This document shows, one piece after another, positions 27,124 to 35,966 of a stretch of 64,000 bases of DNA. The stretch is from Chitinophagaceae bacterium 26-R-25. GTDB lineage: Bacteria > Bacteroidota > Bacteroidia > Chitinophagales > Chitinophagaceae. The position numbers were made by a program, and so were the translations under genes. The stretch covers positions 1,984,001 to 2,048,000 of the forward strand of contig JARWSJ010000001.1 in NCBI GenBank assembly GCA_029906195.1. Reading direction: 5' to 3'. The notes below the pieces were generated by a model, which ran no database searches, had not been told where the DNA came from, and saw only the letters and a list, made by a program, of their open reading frames with translations. How positions within the stretch are numbered: position 1 is the stretch's first letter; every line of letters starts with the position of its first letter.

Positions 27124-29154
27124 ATGAAACGAAGCAACTTCGTGATCGGTTCTTTGATCACAATAAGTGCACTGACTGCATGCCAAACACCCGACAAACC
27201 TGTAGCAAAAAGTCTGGTCGAATTTCGGTACATGGATTCTGCTACTAAACCGGGCGATAACTTTTACAGATTTATAAATGGTAAATGGCAGGACACTGCG
27301 ACAATCCCCGGCACAGAAACAGGTGTTGGAGGGTTTCTTGACGTTGAGAACCGGAAAAAAGAACGGTTAAAAGAGATAGTTGCCAGTGTTGCTGACGGCA
27401 AGCAAAAAGAAGGATCGATAGAACAGAAAGTGGGCGACTTTTATTTAGCAGGAATGGATTCCACAACAGTCGAAGGGCGCGGCTATGATCCTGTAAAGCC
27501 AACGCTGCAACAGGTTTCCTCACTAACGGGCCCAAAAGACATTATGAAGTTTGTTGCGGAGCAACACACGCTGAACAATAACCTATTGTTTAACCAGGGC
27601 TTTGGTGCTGATGACAAGAATAGTTCGATGAACATCGCAGTGTACGGTCAGGGCGGATTGGGTCTGCCTGATAGAGATTACTATTTTAAAACAGACCCGG
27701 CAACGCTGGATGTTGTAAACGCTTATAAAACCTTCATGGCAAAAGCATTTGCACTCACAGGCGATGATTCGCTGACTGCAAACAAAAAGATGAACGCGGT
27801 TTACGATCTTGAAAAGAAAATGGCTGCAAGCCACCGCACAGCCATCGAACTACGCGATCCGCAGACCAACTACAATAAATTTGCCGTAAAAGATCTTAAC
27901 AAAATGGAGCCCACTTTTGCGTGGGAAACGACCCTGGCAGCCATGGGTGTAAAAACAGATTCTGTAAATGTGCAGCAGCCCGCATTCTTTAAAGCAGTTG
28001 ACCAACTGTTGACCTCTGCGCCAATGGATACATGGAAAGCCTATTTCCAATTTCACGTGATAGAAAATGCGGCGCCAGCATTGAGCAGCGCTTTTGTAAA
28101 TGCAAGGTTCGCTTACGTAAAAGCGTTAACCGGTCAGCAAGCGATGAAGCCGCGCTGGGAAAGAATGATCAGGAACCTTGATGGAAATCTTGGTGAAGCA
28201 TTGGGAGAACTGTACGTGAAAAAATATTTTACTGAGGCTGACAAAAAACGCATGCTTGAACTGGTGAACAACCTACAGATTGCGTTTGAAAACCGCATCA
28301 ATAAACTTGACTGGATGAGCGACAGCACCAAAACGGTGGCAAATGAAAAACTGCACGCGTTCCTGAAAAAAATCGGCTATCCAGATAAATGGAGAGATTA
28401 CAGTAAAGTGAGCATTGATAAATCAAAATTCTTTGAGAACCTTGTTTCTTGTGGTAAAAACGAATATCAATACCAATTAAGCAAAGTGGGCAAACCTGTT
28501 GACAGAACAGAATGGGTAATGACTCCACCAACAGTTAATGCGTACTACAACCCTACTTTTAACGAGATTGTTTTCCCTGCCGGCATTTTGCAGTTTCCTT
28601 TCTTTGACCCGCAAGCCGATGACGCTATTAATTACGGCGGTATTGGGATGGTGATCGGCCACGAAATGACGCACGGTTTTGATGACCAGGGCGCACAGTA
28701 TGACAAAGACGGCAATATGCGCAACTGGTGGGCAAAGGACGATGCGCCAAAGTTCAAAGCAAAAGCTGATCTTGTAAATACGCTGTACGATAGCTTCACC
28801 ATACAGGATACCATACATCTTCAAGGTAAATTGACAACCGGCGAGAATATGGCCGATATTGGTGGTATCGCTATTGCTTACGATGCTTTCAAATTGACCA
28901 AACAAGGAAAAGATACAGTGAGAATCGACGGACTGACTCCTGATGAAAGATTCTTTGTTTCGTTTGCACAATGCTGGAGATTCAAACTGAAACCGGAAAG
29001 CGAAAGAATGTATGTGAATATCGACCCACATTCACCGGCGATGTACCGCGTTAATGGACCGTTGATGAACTTCACTCCTTTCTACACAGCCTTTAATGTG
29101 CAGTCCGGAGAAAAAATGTTTGTACCGGAAGACAAGAGAATTAAAATCTGGTAG
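27124..29154 (+). CDS. M13-family zinc metallopeptidase (neprilysin/PepO-like), lipoprotein
   Basis: A 676-residue exported zinc endopeptidase. The signal peptide ends LITISALTAC (Cys 20), so it is lipid-anchored, probably on the periplasmic face. Zinc motif HEMTH (513-517) in VIGHEMTHGFDDQG, third ligand in GENMADIGG (E574), and substrate-binding PTVNAYYNP and NGPLMNF all match M13. The usual C-terminal CxxW is replaced by KRIKIW. Known family role: cleavage of short peptides, up to about 40 residues. It is a single gene between two repeat-filled gaps. Confidence 0.95.
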   Translation: MKRSNFVIGSLITISALTACQTPDKPVAKSLVEFRYMDSATKPGDNFYRFINGKWQDTATIPGTETGVGGFLDVENRKKERLKEIVASVADGKQKEGSIEQKVGDFYLAGMDSTTVEGRGYDPVKPTLQQVSSLTGPKDIMKFVAEQHTLNNNLLFNQGFGADDKNSSMNIAVYGQGGLGLPDRDYYFKTDPATLDVVNAYKTFMAKAFALTGDDSLTANKKMNAVYDLEKKMAASHRTAIELRDPQTNYNKFAVKDLNKMEPTFAWETTLAAMGVKTDSVNVQQPAFFKAVDQLLTSAPMDTWKAYFQFHVIENAAPALSSAFVNARFAYVKALTGQQAMKPRWERMIRNLDGNLGEALGELYVKKYFTEADKKRMLELVNNLQIAFENRINKLDWMSDSTKTVANEKLHAFLKKIGYPDKWRDYSKVSIDKSKFFENLVSCGKNEYQYQLSKVGKPVDRTEWVMTPPTVNAYYNPTFNEIVFPAGILQFPFFDPQADDAINYGGIGMVIGHEMTHGFDDQGAQYDKDGNMRNWWAKDDAPKFKAKADLVNTLYDSFTIQDTIHLQGKLTTGENMADIGGIAIAYDAFKLTKQGKDTVRIDGLTPDERFFVSFAQCWRFKLKPESERMYVNIDPHSPAMYRVNGPLMNFTPFYTAFNVQSGEKMFVPEDKRIKIW

Positions 29155-29163
29155 TTTTTATTT

Positions 29164-29308
29164 AATTGAAAATTGAAAGTTGAAAATTGAAAATGCTTTT
29201 TGTGTAGCATTTCGTAAATAAAAAAAGCAGCACAAACGTGCTGCTTAAATATTTAAAGAAAAGTACTGAATAAACTCATTTTCAATTTTCAACTTTCAAT
29301 TTTCAATT
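29164..29308. repeat. AATTGAA-type inverted repeat, perfect 32-bp arms
   Basis: 29164-29195 and 29277-29308 are exact reverse complements over 32 bp (heptamers AATTGAA-AATTGAA-AGTTGAA-AATTGAA). The loop of 81 nt contains a terminator hairpin. It spans the gap between the convergent M13 and Lrp genes; the right arm ends 2 bp from the Lrp stop. Confidence 0.95.
29221..29246 (-). terminator. Terminator between the M13 peptidase and Lrp genes
   Basis: Stem AGCAGCAC-AAAC-GTGCTGCT. The minus strand gives a run of seven T after the stem; the plus strand gives only TTAAAT. It probably ends the lrp transcript mainly. Confidence 0.8.
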
Positions 29309-29310
29309 CC

Positions 29311-29772
29311 CTAAAGTTTATACGCTGTTTCCCGTTTCAGCTCTTTCATCACAAACGACGTTTGTAAATTTGCAATATTGGAAAGTTTCGCCAGCTTGCT
29401 TTCTATAAAATCGTGATAAGTGGATAGGTCCTTCGTAACTATCTTCAACATGTAGTCGTAGTTGCCCGAAAGCTTCACAATTTCCATGATCTCTTCAAAC
29501 ACTGTGATCTGCTCTTCAAAGGCTGATGAAGTTTGCGTAGAATGACTTTTCAGCGACAGGTGGCAATAGGCAACAACTCCGAGCCCGATCTTTTCACGAT
29601 TCAACAGCGTCACATTTTTTTCTATAATACCATTTGCTTTAAGCTTGTTGATACGATCGTACGTTGGCGACACAGACAACCCGATTTTATCAGCAATTGC
29701 TTTTGCACTAAGACTGGCATCTTTCTGAAGCATGTTTAAAATCTTAATATCAATCAAATCAAGCGCAACCAT
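29311..29772 (-). CDS. Lrp/AsnC-family transcriptional regulator
   Basis: A 153-residue regulator: N-terminal winged HTH (3-60: DLIDIKILNMLQKDASLSAK, then IADKIGLSVSPTYDRINKL, GIIEKNVTLLNREKIGLGV) and a C-terminal RAM/AsnC ligand-binding domain (65-145: VEEIMEIVKLSGNYDYMLKIV, VMKELKRETAYKL). Family members bind amino acids and form octamers on DNA. It is divergent from the histidine decarboxylase gene with 136 bp between start codons, which suggests it regulates that gene in response to an amino acid (inference). Confidence 0.93.
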   Translation of the reverse strand: MVALDLIDIKILNMLQKDASLSAKAIADKIGLSVSPTYDRINKLKANGIIEKNVTLLNREKIGLGVVAYCHLSLKSHSTQTSSAFEEQITVFEEIMEIVKLSGNYDYMLKIVTKDLSTYHDFIESKLAKLSNIANLQTSFVMKELKRETAYKL

Positions 29773-29908
29773 ATTTCACTGAATTTACCTTTTTGACAGT
29801 AATTTTCACTGCAAATTAGCCAAAAACAGAATAAGATTCCTGTGTATGACTAAAATCATAGGAACGCCTGTAACGAGTTCTACTTTTGCTTCAAGAAAAA
29901 GTACCCCC

Positions 29909-31057
29909 ATGCCACAAGATTTAAGCAAAAACGACCGCAGAAGATTTGAAGACAAGCTGAGCAAAATAATCCGAGCGAACGAAACTATGCTTGGCTATCC
30001 TCTCGCCCGCGATTTCGATTACAGCGAAATTCTTCCGTTGATAGCTTATGGCCTTAACAACATCGGCGATCCGAAAGTAGAATCGACATCTGTGATCAAT
30101 ACTAGAGAGGAAGAGAATGAAGTGGTAGATTTTTTTGCAGACATTTTTCGTGCACCAGCCAATAATTATTGGGGCTATGTAACAAACGGCGGAACAGAGG
30201 GAAACCTGTATGCACTTTATCTTGCCCGCGAATTGTACCCTGATGCAATGGTTTATTTTTCTGAAGCAACTCATTACAGCGTTCAGAAAAACCTGCACCT
30301 TTTGAAACTCGACAGCATTACTATCAGATGCCAGGCAAATGATGAGATAGATTATGAAGATCTGGAAGAAGTTATGTCTCATCATCGTCACAGACCGGCT
30401 ATCGTTTTTGCAAACATCGGCACTACGATGACGGAAGCAAAAGACAACGTAGCGACAATAAAAAACATCCTGAAAAAACTGGCGATCCGCCAACACTACG
30501 TACACGCCGATGCGGCACTGGCGGGCACTTACACTGCTTTGGCAGAACCACATCATCCTTTTGATTTTGAAGACGGAGCCGACAGCATTTCAATAAGCGG
30601 CCACAAATTCATTGGCTCTCCAATACCATGCGGAGTAGTGATTGTAAAGAAAAACTACAAAGAGCGCATTGGCCAGCTCATTCCTTATATCGGCACGCTT
30701 GATACTACGATTACCGGTTCACGCAACGGCCACACACCAATGTTTCTTTGGTATGCCATTAAAAAATGGGGTAAAGAAGGCTTCTTACAAAGAGCAGAAC
30801 ATGGGATGGAACTGGCAAAATATACAAAGAGGAAATTAAACCTGATGGGCTGGAAAGCATGGATGAATCCTAACTCACTCACCGTTGTCATTGACAAACC
30901 TGCTGACGAACTGATTGCCAAATGGCAAATAGCAACACAAGGCGGCATGGCGCATATCATTTGTATGCCGGGCGTTACTAAAGTACAGATTGATTTATTC
31001 CTGGCAGATATGTTGAAATTTTACGGTAGTCGCGTTGCACCCATTTCTGTCAATTAA
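29909..31057 (+). CDS. hdc: Histidine decarboxylase, PLP-dependent
   Basis: A group II PLP decarboxylase of 382 residues when started at ATG 29909 (MPQDLSKNDRRRFEDKL); an upstream in-frame ATG at 29846 would add 21 residues. With the shorter start the PLP lysine is K233 in SISGHKFIGSPIPCG, next to the position (232) known for the Morganella enzyme. NYWGYVTNGGTEGNLYAL and HADAALAGTY are also typical. Reaction: L-histidine to histamine and CO2. Related serine or aromatic decarboxylases share the fold, so the substrate is likely but not proven. No antiporter gene is adjacent. Its stop codon TAA lies inside the following repeat arm. Confidence 0.88.
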   Translation: MPQDLSKNDRRRFEDKLSKIIRANETMLGYPLARDFDYSEILPLIAYGLNNIGDPKVESTSVINTREEENEVVDFFADIFRAPANNYWGYVTNGGTEGNLYALYLARELYPDAMVYFSEATHYSVQKNLHLLKLDSITIRCQANDEIDYEDLEEVMSHHRHRPAIVFANIGTTMTEAKDNVATIKNILKKLAIRQHYVHADAALAGTYTALAEPHHPFDFEDGADSISISGHKFIGSPIPCGVVIVKKNYKERIGQLIPYIGTLDTTITGSRNGHTPMFLWYAIKKWGKEGFLQRAEHGMELAKYTKRKLNLMGWKAWMNPNSLTVVIDKPADELIAKWQIATQGGMAHIICMPGVTKVQIDLFLADMLKFYGSRVAPISVN

Positions 31058-31196
31058 GAATTAAGAATTAGGAATTAAGAATTCTTTGTGTGTTGCATTA
31101 TTTCGTTTTTTCAAACATGTTTTTGTTCAGAAAAAATGAGCCCGGTCGCCGATCAAGCATTCTTAATTCTTAATTCTTAATTCCTAATTCTTAATT
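31052..31196. repeat. AATTAAG-type inverted repeat spanning a convergent gap
   Basis: The left arm 31052-31083 (AATTAAGAATTAAGAATTAG..) starts with the last sense codon and TAA stop of hdc. The right arm 31159-31196 ends at the stop codon of the minus-strand ABC gene. Heptamer units; loop about 75 nt. Confidence 0.9.
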
Positions 31197-32950
31197 CAAT
31201 TCTTCTGGTGTTTCCACAACTCCTGAAACGCCGCACTATTCTGCATCAAATGCACAAACGTTCCTTCGTCCTGTATGCGGCCCTGGTGAAGAATGTAGAT
31301 ATAGTCAAACTGAGGAAGCAAATGCAATCTGTGCATGGATGAAATGATTGCCTTATCCGGAAATGCCTTGAACATCTTGGTGTAGATCATCGCCTCTGTT
31401 TTGGGATCTACACTGCTGGTGGGCTCGTCCAGCAAAACAATACCGCTTTCCTTGGCTGCAAGAAAGCCACGGGCCAATGCCAGTCTTTGTTTTTGTCCGC
31501 CCGATAAATTAACCCCCTTTTCCCGTATGTCAGAAGACAATCCTTCCGGTAAATTATTCACTACCTCTAAGAAATGGGCGCTCTGGCAGGCCTCTATCAC
31601 TTCTTCTTTTGAAAAAGGCAAACCCAGGGTGATATTGTATGAAATGGTATTTTCAAAAATCTCCGGCTCTTGCGGAAACAATGTGATGGATTCATTTAAC
31701 GACTCCATTGAGAAAGGTTGTTCATCAACATTCAACACAATTACCCGGGGAGCATACAAGCCGCGCAAAAGCGCCAGCAATGTGCTTTTGCCGCTGCCAC
31801 TCTCTCCTATCAATGCAATCTTTTTACCACGCTCAATATTCAAATGAAGGTTGTGCAAACTCTGTGGCACATAGTCGCTATCGTAAACAAAACGATGAGA
31901 GAAATGCAGGTTCTTTATTTCAACACATCGCCAGTCTGCAGGCAACTCGCCGGGTTCTTCTGCACGCTGCAGTTCTGCATACGAAGCGTTGATGTTTGAT
32001 GCAGTTTTGATGGCAGTGTCGAATTGTACAATCTCAGTGTATTGAAAAGCGATGGTTTGAAACACACTGGTAAATTGATTGATATAGCCCAACAACATTA
32101 CCAAACCTGCGACATTGAACACTTTTCCCGGTTCATAGTGTTGATACACATAGCCGCCGGCAACAATGCAGTAAATCAGCGTGATCAACATTTCCGAGGC
32201 GAACCATTTCCATTCATTCACTGTCGCATTCTTGCGAAATGGCGGCAATATCCTGTTTACTTTTTGCAACAGACCAGACTCCATGCTTTTTTCCAAACGC
32301 AGCGCAATCACTGTCATAATGTTTGACAGGCTATCAAACAAAGTTGCAGACACTACATGTTCTCTTTCATTTACCTGCGATAATGTTTTGATGAATGGCC
32401 GGTCAAATCTCGTGATAGTCCACACCACCAAACAGCCCATCAATACTGCAATGCAGCCGAATATGGGTGAAAAATAAATGATTGCGGTAACGGAGAAAAC
32501 AAATTTTGTGATGGCATAGAGATAAATAAATCCTCTGTCAAAAAAATCGCGCAACGCTTCATATGCCTTGCGAATTCTATTGATGGTGGAACCACTGTGA
32601 TGGTCCTGATGCCATTTAACAGGCAGGTGCAACACCTGGTGATATCGTTCCATCAAAAAATTTCTACTCAGGTAAAATGCCAGCGTCCGCTCCATCACGC
32701 GCGCCGGACCGTGGAAGCACCACTCAAGCAGCTTTAACAAAAAATAGCCTGACACAAACATGGCGGTGTAACGCAACACATTGTGTGCGTCATTTTGCAA
32801 TTTGCCCACAAACCACCCCAACAACAACGGATTCAGGGAAAAAATGAGATTCGCGCAGATGAACATGAAGTACACGAGAACGTACTTTTTCCGTTGCTCC
32901 CTCGCGTACCTCCATCCGGTGGTTAAGAGTGAAATGTATGGGTGTTGCAT
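31196..32950 (-). CDS. ABC exporter, fused membrane and ATPase domains
   Basis: A 584-residue half-transporter, probably homodimeric because all ATPase motifs are intact: Walker A GESGSGKST, signature NLSGGQKQRLAL, Walker B GIVLLDEPTSSVD and switch SSMHRL. Six membrane helices fall in about 20-310. The signature is preceded by REKGVNLSGGQ, common in lipid A/peptide exporter groups. It is not closely related to the heterodimeric pair at 22777-26360. Substrate unknown. It stands alone between two AATTAAG-type repeats; the start ATG at 32950 is 15 bp from the second one. Confidence 0.92.
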   Translation of the reverse strand: MQHPYISLLTTGWRYAREQRKKYVLVYFMFICANLIFSLNPLLLGWFVGKLQNDAHNVLRYTAMFVSGYFLLKLLEWCFHGPARVMERTLAFYLSRNFLMERYHQVLHLPVKWHQDHHSGSTINRIRKAYEALRDFFDRGFIYLYAITKFVFSVTAIIYFSPIFGCIAVLMGCLVVWTITRFDRPFIKTLSQVNEREHVVSATLFDSLSNIMTVIALRLEKSMESGLLQKVNRILPPFRKNATVNEWKWFASEMLITLIYCIVAGGYVYQHYEPGKVFNVAGLVMLLGYINQFTSVFQTIAFQYTEIVQFDTAIKTASNINASYAELQRAEEPGELPADWRCVEIKNLHFSHRFVYDSDYVPQSLHNLHLNIERGKKIALIGESGSGKSTLLALLRGLYAPRVIVLNVDEQPFSMESLNESITLFPQEPEIFENTISYNITLGLPFSKEEVIEACQSAHFLEVVNNLPEGLSSDIREKGVNLSGGQKQRLALARGFLAAKESGIVLLDEPTSSVDPKTEAMIYTKMFKAFPDKAIISSMHRLHLLPQFDYIYILHQGRIQDEGTFVHLMQNSAAFQELWKHQKN

Positions 32951-32964
32951 AGCACAGCTAAGTT

Positions 32965-33103
32965 AATTAGGAATTAAGAATTAGGAATTAAGAATTCTTA
33001 ATCTGCGTTATGCCCTCCTGCTTTCGCACATAAACACTGTGCGGCTACAAAAAGACAGGCTACACACAAGGCATTCTTAATTCCAAATTCTTAATTCTTA
33101 ATT
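32965..33103. repeat. AATTAGG/AATTAAG-type inverted repeat upstream of the ABC gene
   Basis: The left arm 32965-33002 (AATTAGGAATTAAGAATTAG..) pairs with 33073-33103 (ATTCTTAATTCC..). The loop is about 70 nt and begins TCTGCG; the right arm is preceded by AAGGC, as in other members of the family. It lies in the 5' region of the ABC gene. Confidence 0.88.
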
Positions 33104-33640
33104 GTATCCTTCGTGGCGTAAACAAAAAAACTGAAGCGAGATCACTTCTGTTTCCCAGGCTGCACTACGCCCGCAACCTATACACAAAGACCGCTTGTCA
33201 TCCCGACGAAGGAGGGATCTGAGTGCATATTTTCGAAGAGTGCTCACAAGCGTTAAACCCAGATCCCTCCTCCGTCGGGATGACAAGCAACATTCTTTAA
33301 ATTTGTCGAGCAACTTAATTAGCTACATTATTCAGTGTTCTGTAAAACAAAAAACAGAAGCACGGCTACTTCTGTTTCCCAGGCTGCACTGTGCCCGCAA
33401 CCTATACACAAAGACCGCTTGTCATCCCGACGAAGGAGGGATCTGAGTGCATATCTTCGAAGAGTGCTCACAAGCGTTAAACCCAGATCCCTCCTTCGTC
33501 TGGATGACAAGCAACATTCTTTCAATTTGTCGAGCAACTTAATTAGCGACATTAAATTCGAATTCAGTGTTCTCTAAAAACAAAAAAACAGAAGCGAGAT
33601 CACTTCTGTTTTCCAATTCTAAAACTGTAAAAAATAAACC
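33104..33640. repeat. Tandem duplication (2.1 copies of about 224-234 bp) with internal hairpins
   Basis: Copy 1 (about 33126-33349) and copy 2 (about 33350-33583) share nearly all positions; a 26-bp start of copy 3 (GAAGCGAGATCACTTCTG) follows at 33591. Each copy holds a hairpin of about 94 nt with 28-bp arms: CTTGTCATCCCGACGAAGG.. at 33194 pairing with 33260-33287, and 33418 pairing with 33484-33511. Short GAAG..CTTCTG hairpins open each copy. Six-frame translations of this region (SSRRRRDL-type peptides on both strands) are repeat artefacts, so no gene is called. Confidence 0.85.
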
Positions 33641-34348
33641 CTATATGCAATCACCGTCAGTGCTGCACACAGTTCCTTCATTATTGTTGTTCGATATAAT
33701 TTCTATCGCAGGCTGTGTTTCCTTCCAGCTCGTTTCCAGCGCTTCGAGAAACAGTTCAGCTGGTTGAGCACCTGAAATACCGTACTTATTTTCGATCACA
33801 AAGAACGGAACGCCATTAATACCGATTCTTTGCGCCACTCGTCCGTCAGCTTTTACTTCTTTGGTAAACGCAGTGCCAGAAAGGACTTCAGCGGTTTCAT
33901 TTTTATCCAGACCGATCGATTCCCCCAATGCAATCAGCACGGCATGATCGGCTATATTTTTTCCTTCAGTGAAATAGGCTTTGAAAAGAACTTCTTCCGC
34001 CGCATCACCAAGGCCCTTTGTTTTGGCAAACTGGATAATCCTGTGCGCATCAAATGAATTGGCAATTACCGCCTTGTCAAAATCGTATTGCAAACCAACT
34101 TCCGCAGCAGACTTCGTAACATGCTCGTGCATTTTTACTGACCACTCACGGCTCTGCCCTTTGATCTCGGCAAGATAATCGTACACATTTTTATCCGTGT
34201 CTGTTACCACCGTTGGATCCAGTTCGAAGCTGTGCCATTCTATCTCCACCTTATCCTTATGTGCAAATTGCTCCAATGCATTTTCAAACTTGCGTTTACC
34301 AATGTAGCAAAAAGGACATCTTACGTCTGACCAGATATCTATTTTCAT
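33641..34348 (-). CDS. DsbA-family oxidoreductase (FrnE-like)
   Basis: A 235-residue thioredoxin-fold protein with CPFC near the N-terminus (MKIDIWSDVRCPFCYIGKRK) and the inserted helical domain of the FrnE/polyketide-associated DsbA group. The cis-Pro loop is GINGVPFFVIENKYGISGAQP. There is no signal peptide, so it is cytoplasmic, unlike classical DsbA. The start is ATG 34348; the in-frame ATG at 34366 adds MFKKIR only. A Cys-containing C-terminal tail (GTVCSTDGDCI) follows. Family members act in stress resistance or as protein disulphide reductases/isomerases. The substrate is not readable. Confidence 0.9.
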   Translation of the reverse strand: MKIDIWSDVRCPFCYIGKRKFENALEQFAHKDKVEIEWHSFELDPTVVTDTDKNVYDYLAEIKGQSREWSVKMHEHVTKSAAEVGLQYDFDKAVIANSFDAHRIIQFAKTKGLGDAAEEVLFKAYFTEGKNIADHAVLIALGESIGLDKNETAEVLSGTAFTKEVKADGRVAQRIGINGVPFFVIENKYGISGAQPAELFLEALETSWKETQPAIEIISNNNNEGTVCSTDGDCI

Positions 34349-34374
34349 TCTAATTTTTTTGAACATGTTGAATT

Positions 34375-34580
34375 AGTTGAGAGTTGAGAATGGAGAGTTG
34401 AGAGTTATTCTTGGTCTTAGATTACAAGCTGTTGCATACAGGTATTTATGTGCGCTACTTTCTCCTAATGATGAACATCAAAGATGTTTAAATAAATCCT
34501 ACCTCTAATCACCTGCCTCCAGCGTCTTGCACCCTGTAGTCCATTAATCACTATCAACTCTCCATTCTCAACTCTCAACT
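34375..34580. repeat. AGTTGAG-type inverted repeat, perfect 25-bp arms
   Basis: 34375-34399 and 34556-34580 are exact reverse complements (heptamers AGTTGAG-AGTTGAG-AATGGAG-AGTT). The loop is 156 nt. It fills the space between the DsbA-like gene start and the YceI gene stop (34585). Confidence 0.92.
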
Positions 34581-34584
34581 CGCA

Positions 34585-35157
34585 TTAGTCTTTCGCGAAT
34601 TCACCATCCGCTGTAATCGTAACTTCTTCACTCAGCATTGCTGCAGGAAACTTGCCGCCAACTTCGAAATCAGAACGCTTCAAAGTACCTGTCAGTTTAA
34701 AACCAGCATCTGGCTTTTTAGTCATTGGGTGAGAAATTGTACCACGGTACCAAAGGTCCATTGTTACTGGTTTTGTAATACCATGAATAGTAAGATTACC
34801 GGTTAATTTATATTTTCCTTCGCTTACTTTTTTAATGCCGGTGCTTTTAAAAGTAATGGTTGGGTATGTTGCCACATCAAAGAAATCAGCAGATTTCAAG
34901 TGAGTGTCTCTTTGTTGAACACCAGTATTGATTGATTCAGCTTTGATGCTCAGATCAAATATGGCATCACTAAAATCTTGTTTAGCTGAAGTGATGTTTA
35001 CATCAAAATCAGTGTAAGCACCTGAAACAGTAGAAACGCCAAGGTGCGTAATGTCGAATTTAATTTGCGTGTGTGCTTTGTCCGCTTTCCATACGTTTTG
35101 AGAGAACCCTGCAAATGATGCAGCTACGAGAAGAAAAAATAATGAAATCTTTTTCAT
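34585..35157 (-). CDS. YceI-family protein, secreted
   Basis: A 190-residue YceI lipocalin-like protein with a cleavable signal peptide (MKKISLFFLLVAASFAGFSQ; start ATG 35157). The mature part begins NVWKADKAHTQIKFDITHLG and carries the family pattern SINTGVQQRDTHLKSADFFD, AYPTITFKSTGI and LTIHGITKPVTMDLWYRG. Family members bind polyisoprenoids or amides in a beta-barrel and occur in the periplasm. It is 70% similar in layout to the next gene, which lacks a signal, so the pair comes from duplication and may serve two compartments. Confidence 0.92.
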   Translation of the reverse strand: MKKISLFFLLVAASFAGFSQNVWKADKAHTQIKFDITHLGVSTVSGAYTDFDVNITSAKQDFSDAIFDLSIKAESINTGVQQRDTHLKSADFFDVATYPTITFKSTGIKKVSEGKYKLTGNLTIHGITKPVTMDLWYRGTISHPMTKKPDAGFKLTGTLKRSDFEVGGKFPAAMLSEEVTITADGEFAKD

Positions 35158-35206
35158 AACGAGTTTTGTATAATATTTATTAGTTAGACTTTGGAATGAG
35201 TGAAAT

Positions 35207-35320
35207 AAAAAGTAAAAATTCAAAAGTCAAAAGGTCGTATTGCAGTCAGCTCGATGAATAACGAACCGATAAACAATCAAACAGTTTTTGAATTTTTACT
35301 TTTGACTTTTTACTTTTTTT
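35207..35320. repeat. AAAAGTC-type inverted repeat between the YceI genes
   Basis: 35207-35232 (AAAAAGTAAAAATTCAAAAG..) pairs imperfectly with 35287-35320 (..TTTTGACTTTTTACTTTTTT). Heptamers AAAAAGT, AAAAATT, CAAAAGT can be read in the left arm. The loop is about 54 nt. Confidence 0.75.
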
Positions 35321-35328
35321 GCTTTTTC

Positions 35329-35868
35329 TTAGTTTGCTTGTGCTTCAGACAACTGGATGTTCGCTACCAGTTTGATGTCTTCGCCAAGAGCAAGACCGCC
35401 TGTTTCTGTAAGTGCATTGTAAGTCAAACCAAATTCTTTACGGTTGATCTTACCTGTTACTTCAAAACCATATTTCATGTTGCCATAAGCGTCTTTTTCA
35501 GCACCACCGAACTCAGCTTCCACTTCCACTGGTTTGGTTACGCCTTTCATTGTAAGTTCACCGGCAAGGCGATAAACGTCACCTTTAACCTTTGTGAAAG
35601 AAGTTGATTTGAAAGTGATCGCAGGATAGTTAGCCGTATCAAAGAAATCAGCAGATTTCAGGTGACCATCTCTTGCTTCCTGGTTTGTGTGGATGCTGTC
35701 TACGTCGATGTTGAAGTTGATTTCAGCATTTTCGAAACCGTCTCCGTTGGTAACTGCACCGCCTTCAAATTTGTTGAAAGCACCTGTTACGGTAGAAATT
35801 ACAAGGTGTTTTACTTTAAAATGTACTTCTGAATGCAGGGGGTCGATAACCCATTTTTTAGTTGACAT
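35329..35868 (-). CDS. YceI-family protein, cytoplasmic
   Basis: A 179-residue YceI domain without signal peptide (MSTKKWVIDPLHSEVHFKVKH). The family core is complete: ATSVTGAFNKF-like strand (STVTGAFNKFEGG), DSIHTNQEARDGHLKSADFFD, YPAITFKSTSFTKV and LTMKGVTKPVEVEAEFGG. The two YceI genes are in tandem (minus strand), separated by a repeat-filled 171-bp gap, and follow the TetR gene. Co-regulation by that TetR is possible, but the 98-bp gap contains no clear operator. Confidence 0.92.
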   Translation of the reverse strand: MSTKKWVIDPLHSEVHFKVKHLVISTVTGAFNKFEGGAVTNGDGFENAEINFNIDVDSIHTNQEARDGHLKSADFFDTANYPAITFKSTSFTKVKGDVYRLAGELTMKGVTKPVEVEAEFGGAEKDAYGNMKYGFEVTGKINRKEFGLTYNALTETGGLALGEDIKLVANIQLSEAQAN

Positions 35869-35966
35869 ATGTGATGTTTTTTATTGTTTTTTAAAAAATT
35901 TGTTTACAATTAATTAACATTGATATAAAATATAACAGTGTTAGATATTAGATAAAAAAAGAACTT

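Noticed and set aside
33098-33577. Several ORFs on both strands with SSRRRRDL-type peptides
   Set aside because: They read through the CATCCCGACGAAGG hairpins in a tandem duplication; the same peptide appears on both strands, as expected from an inverted repeat, not from genes.
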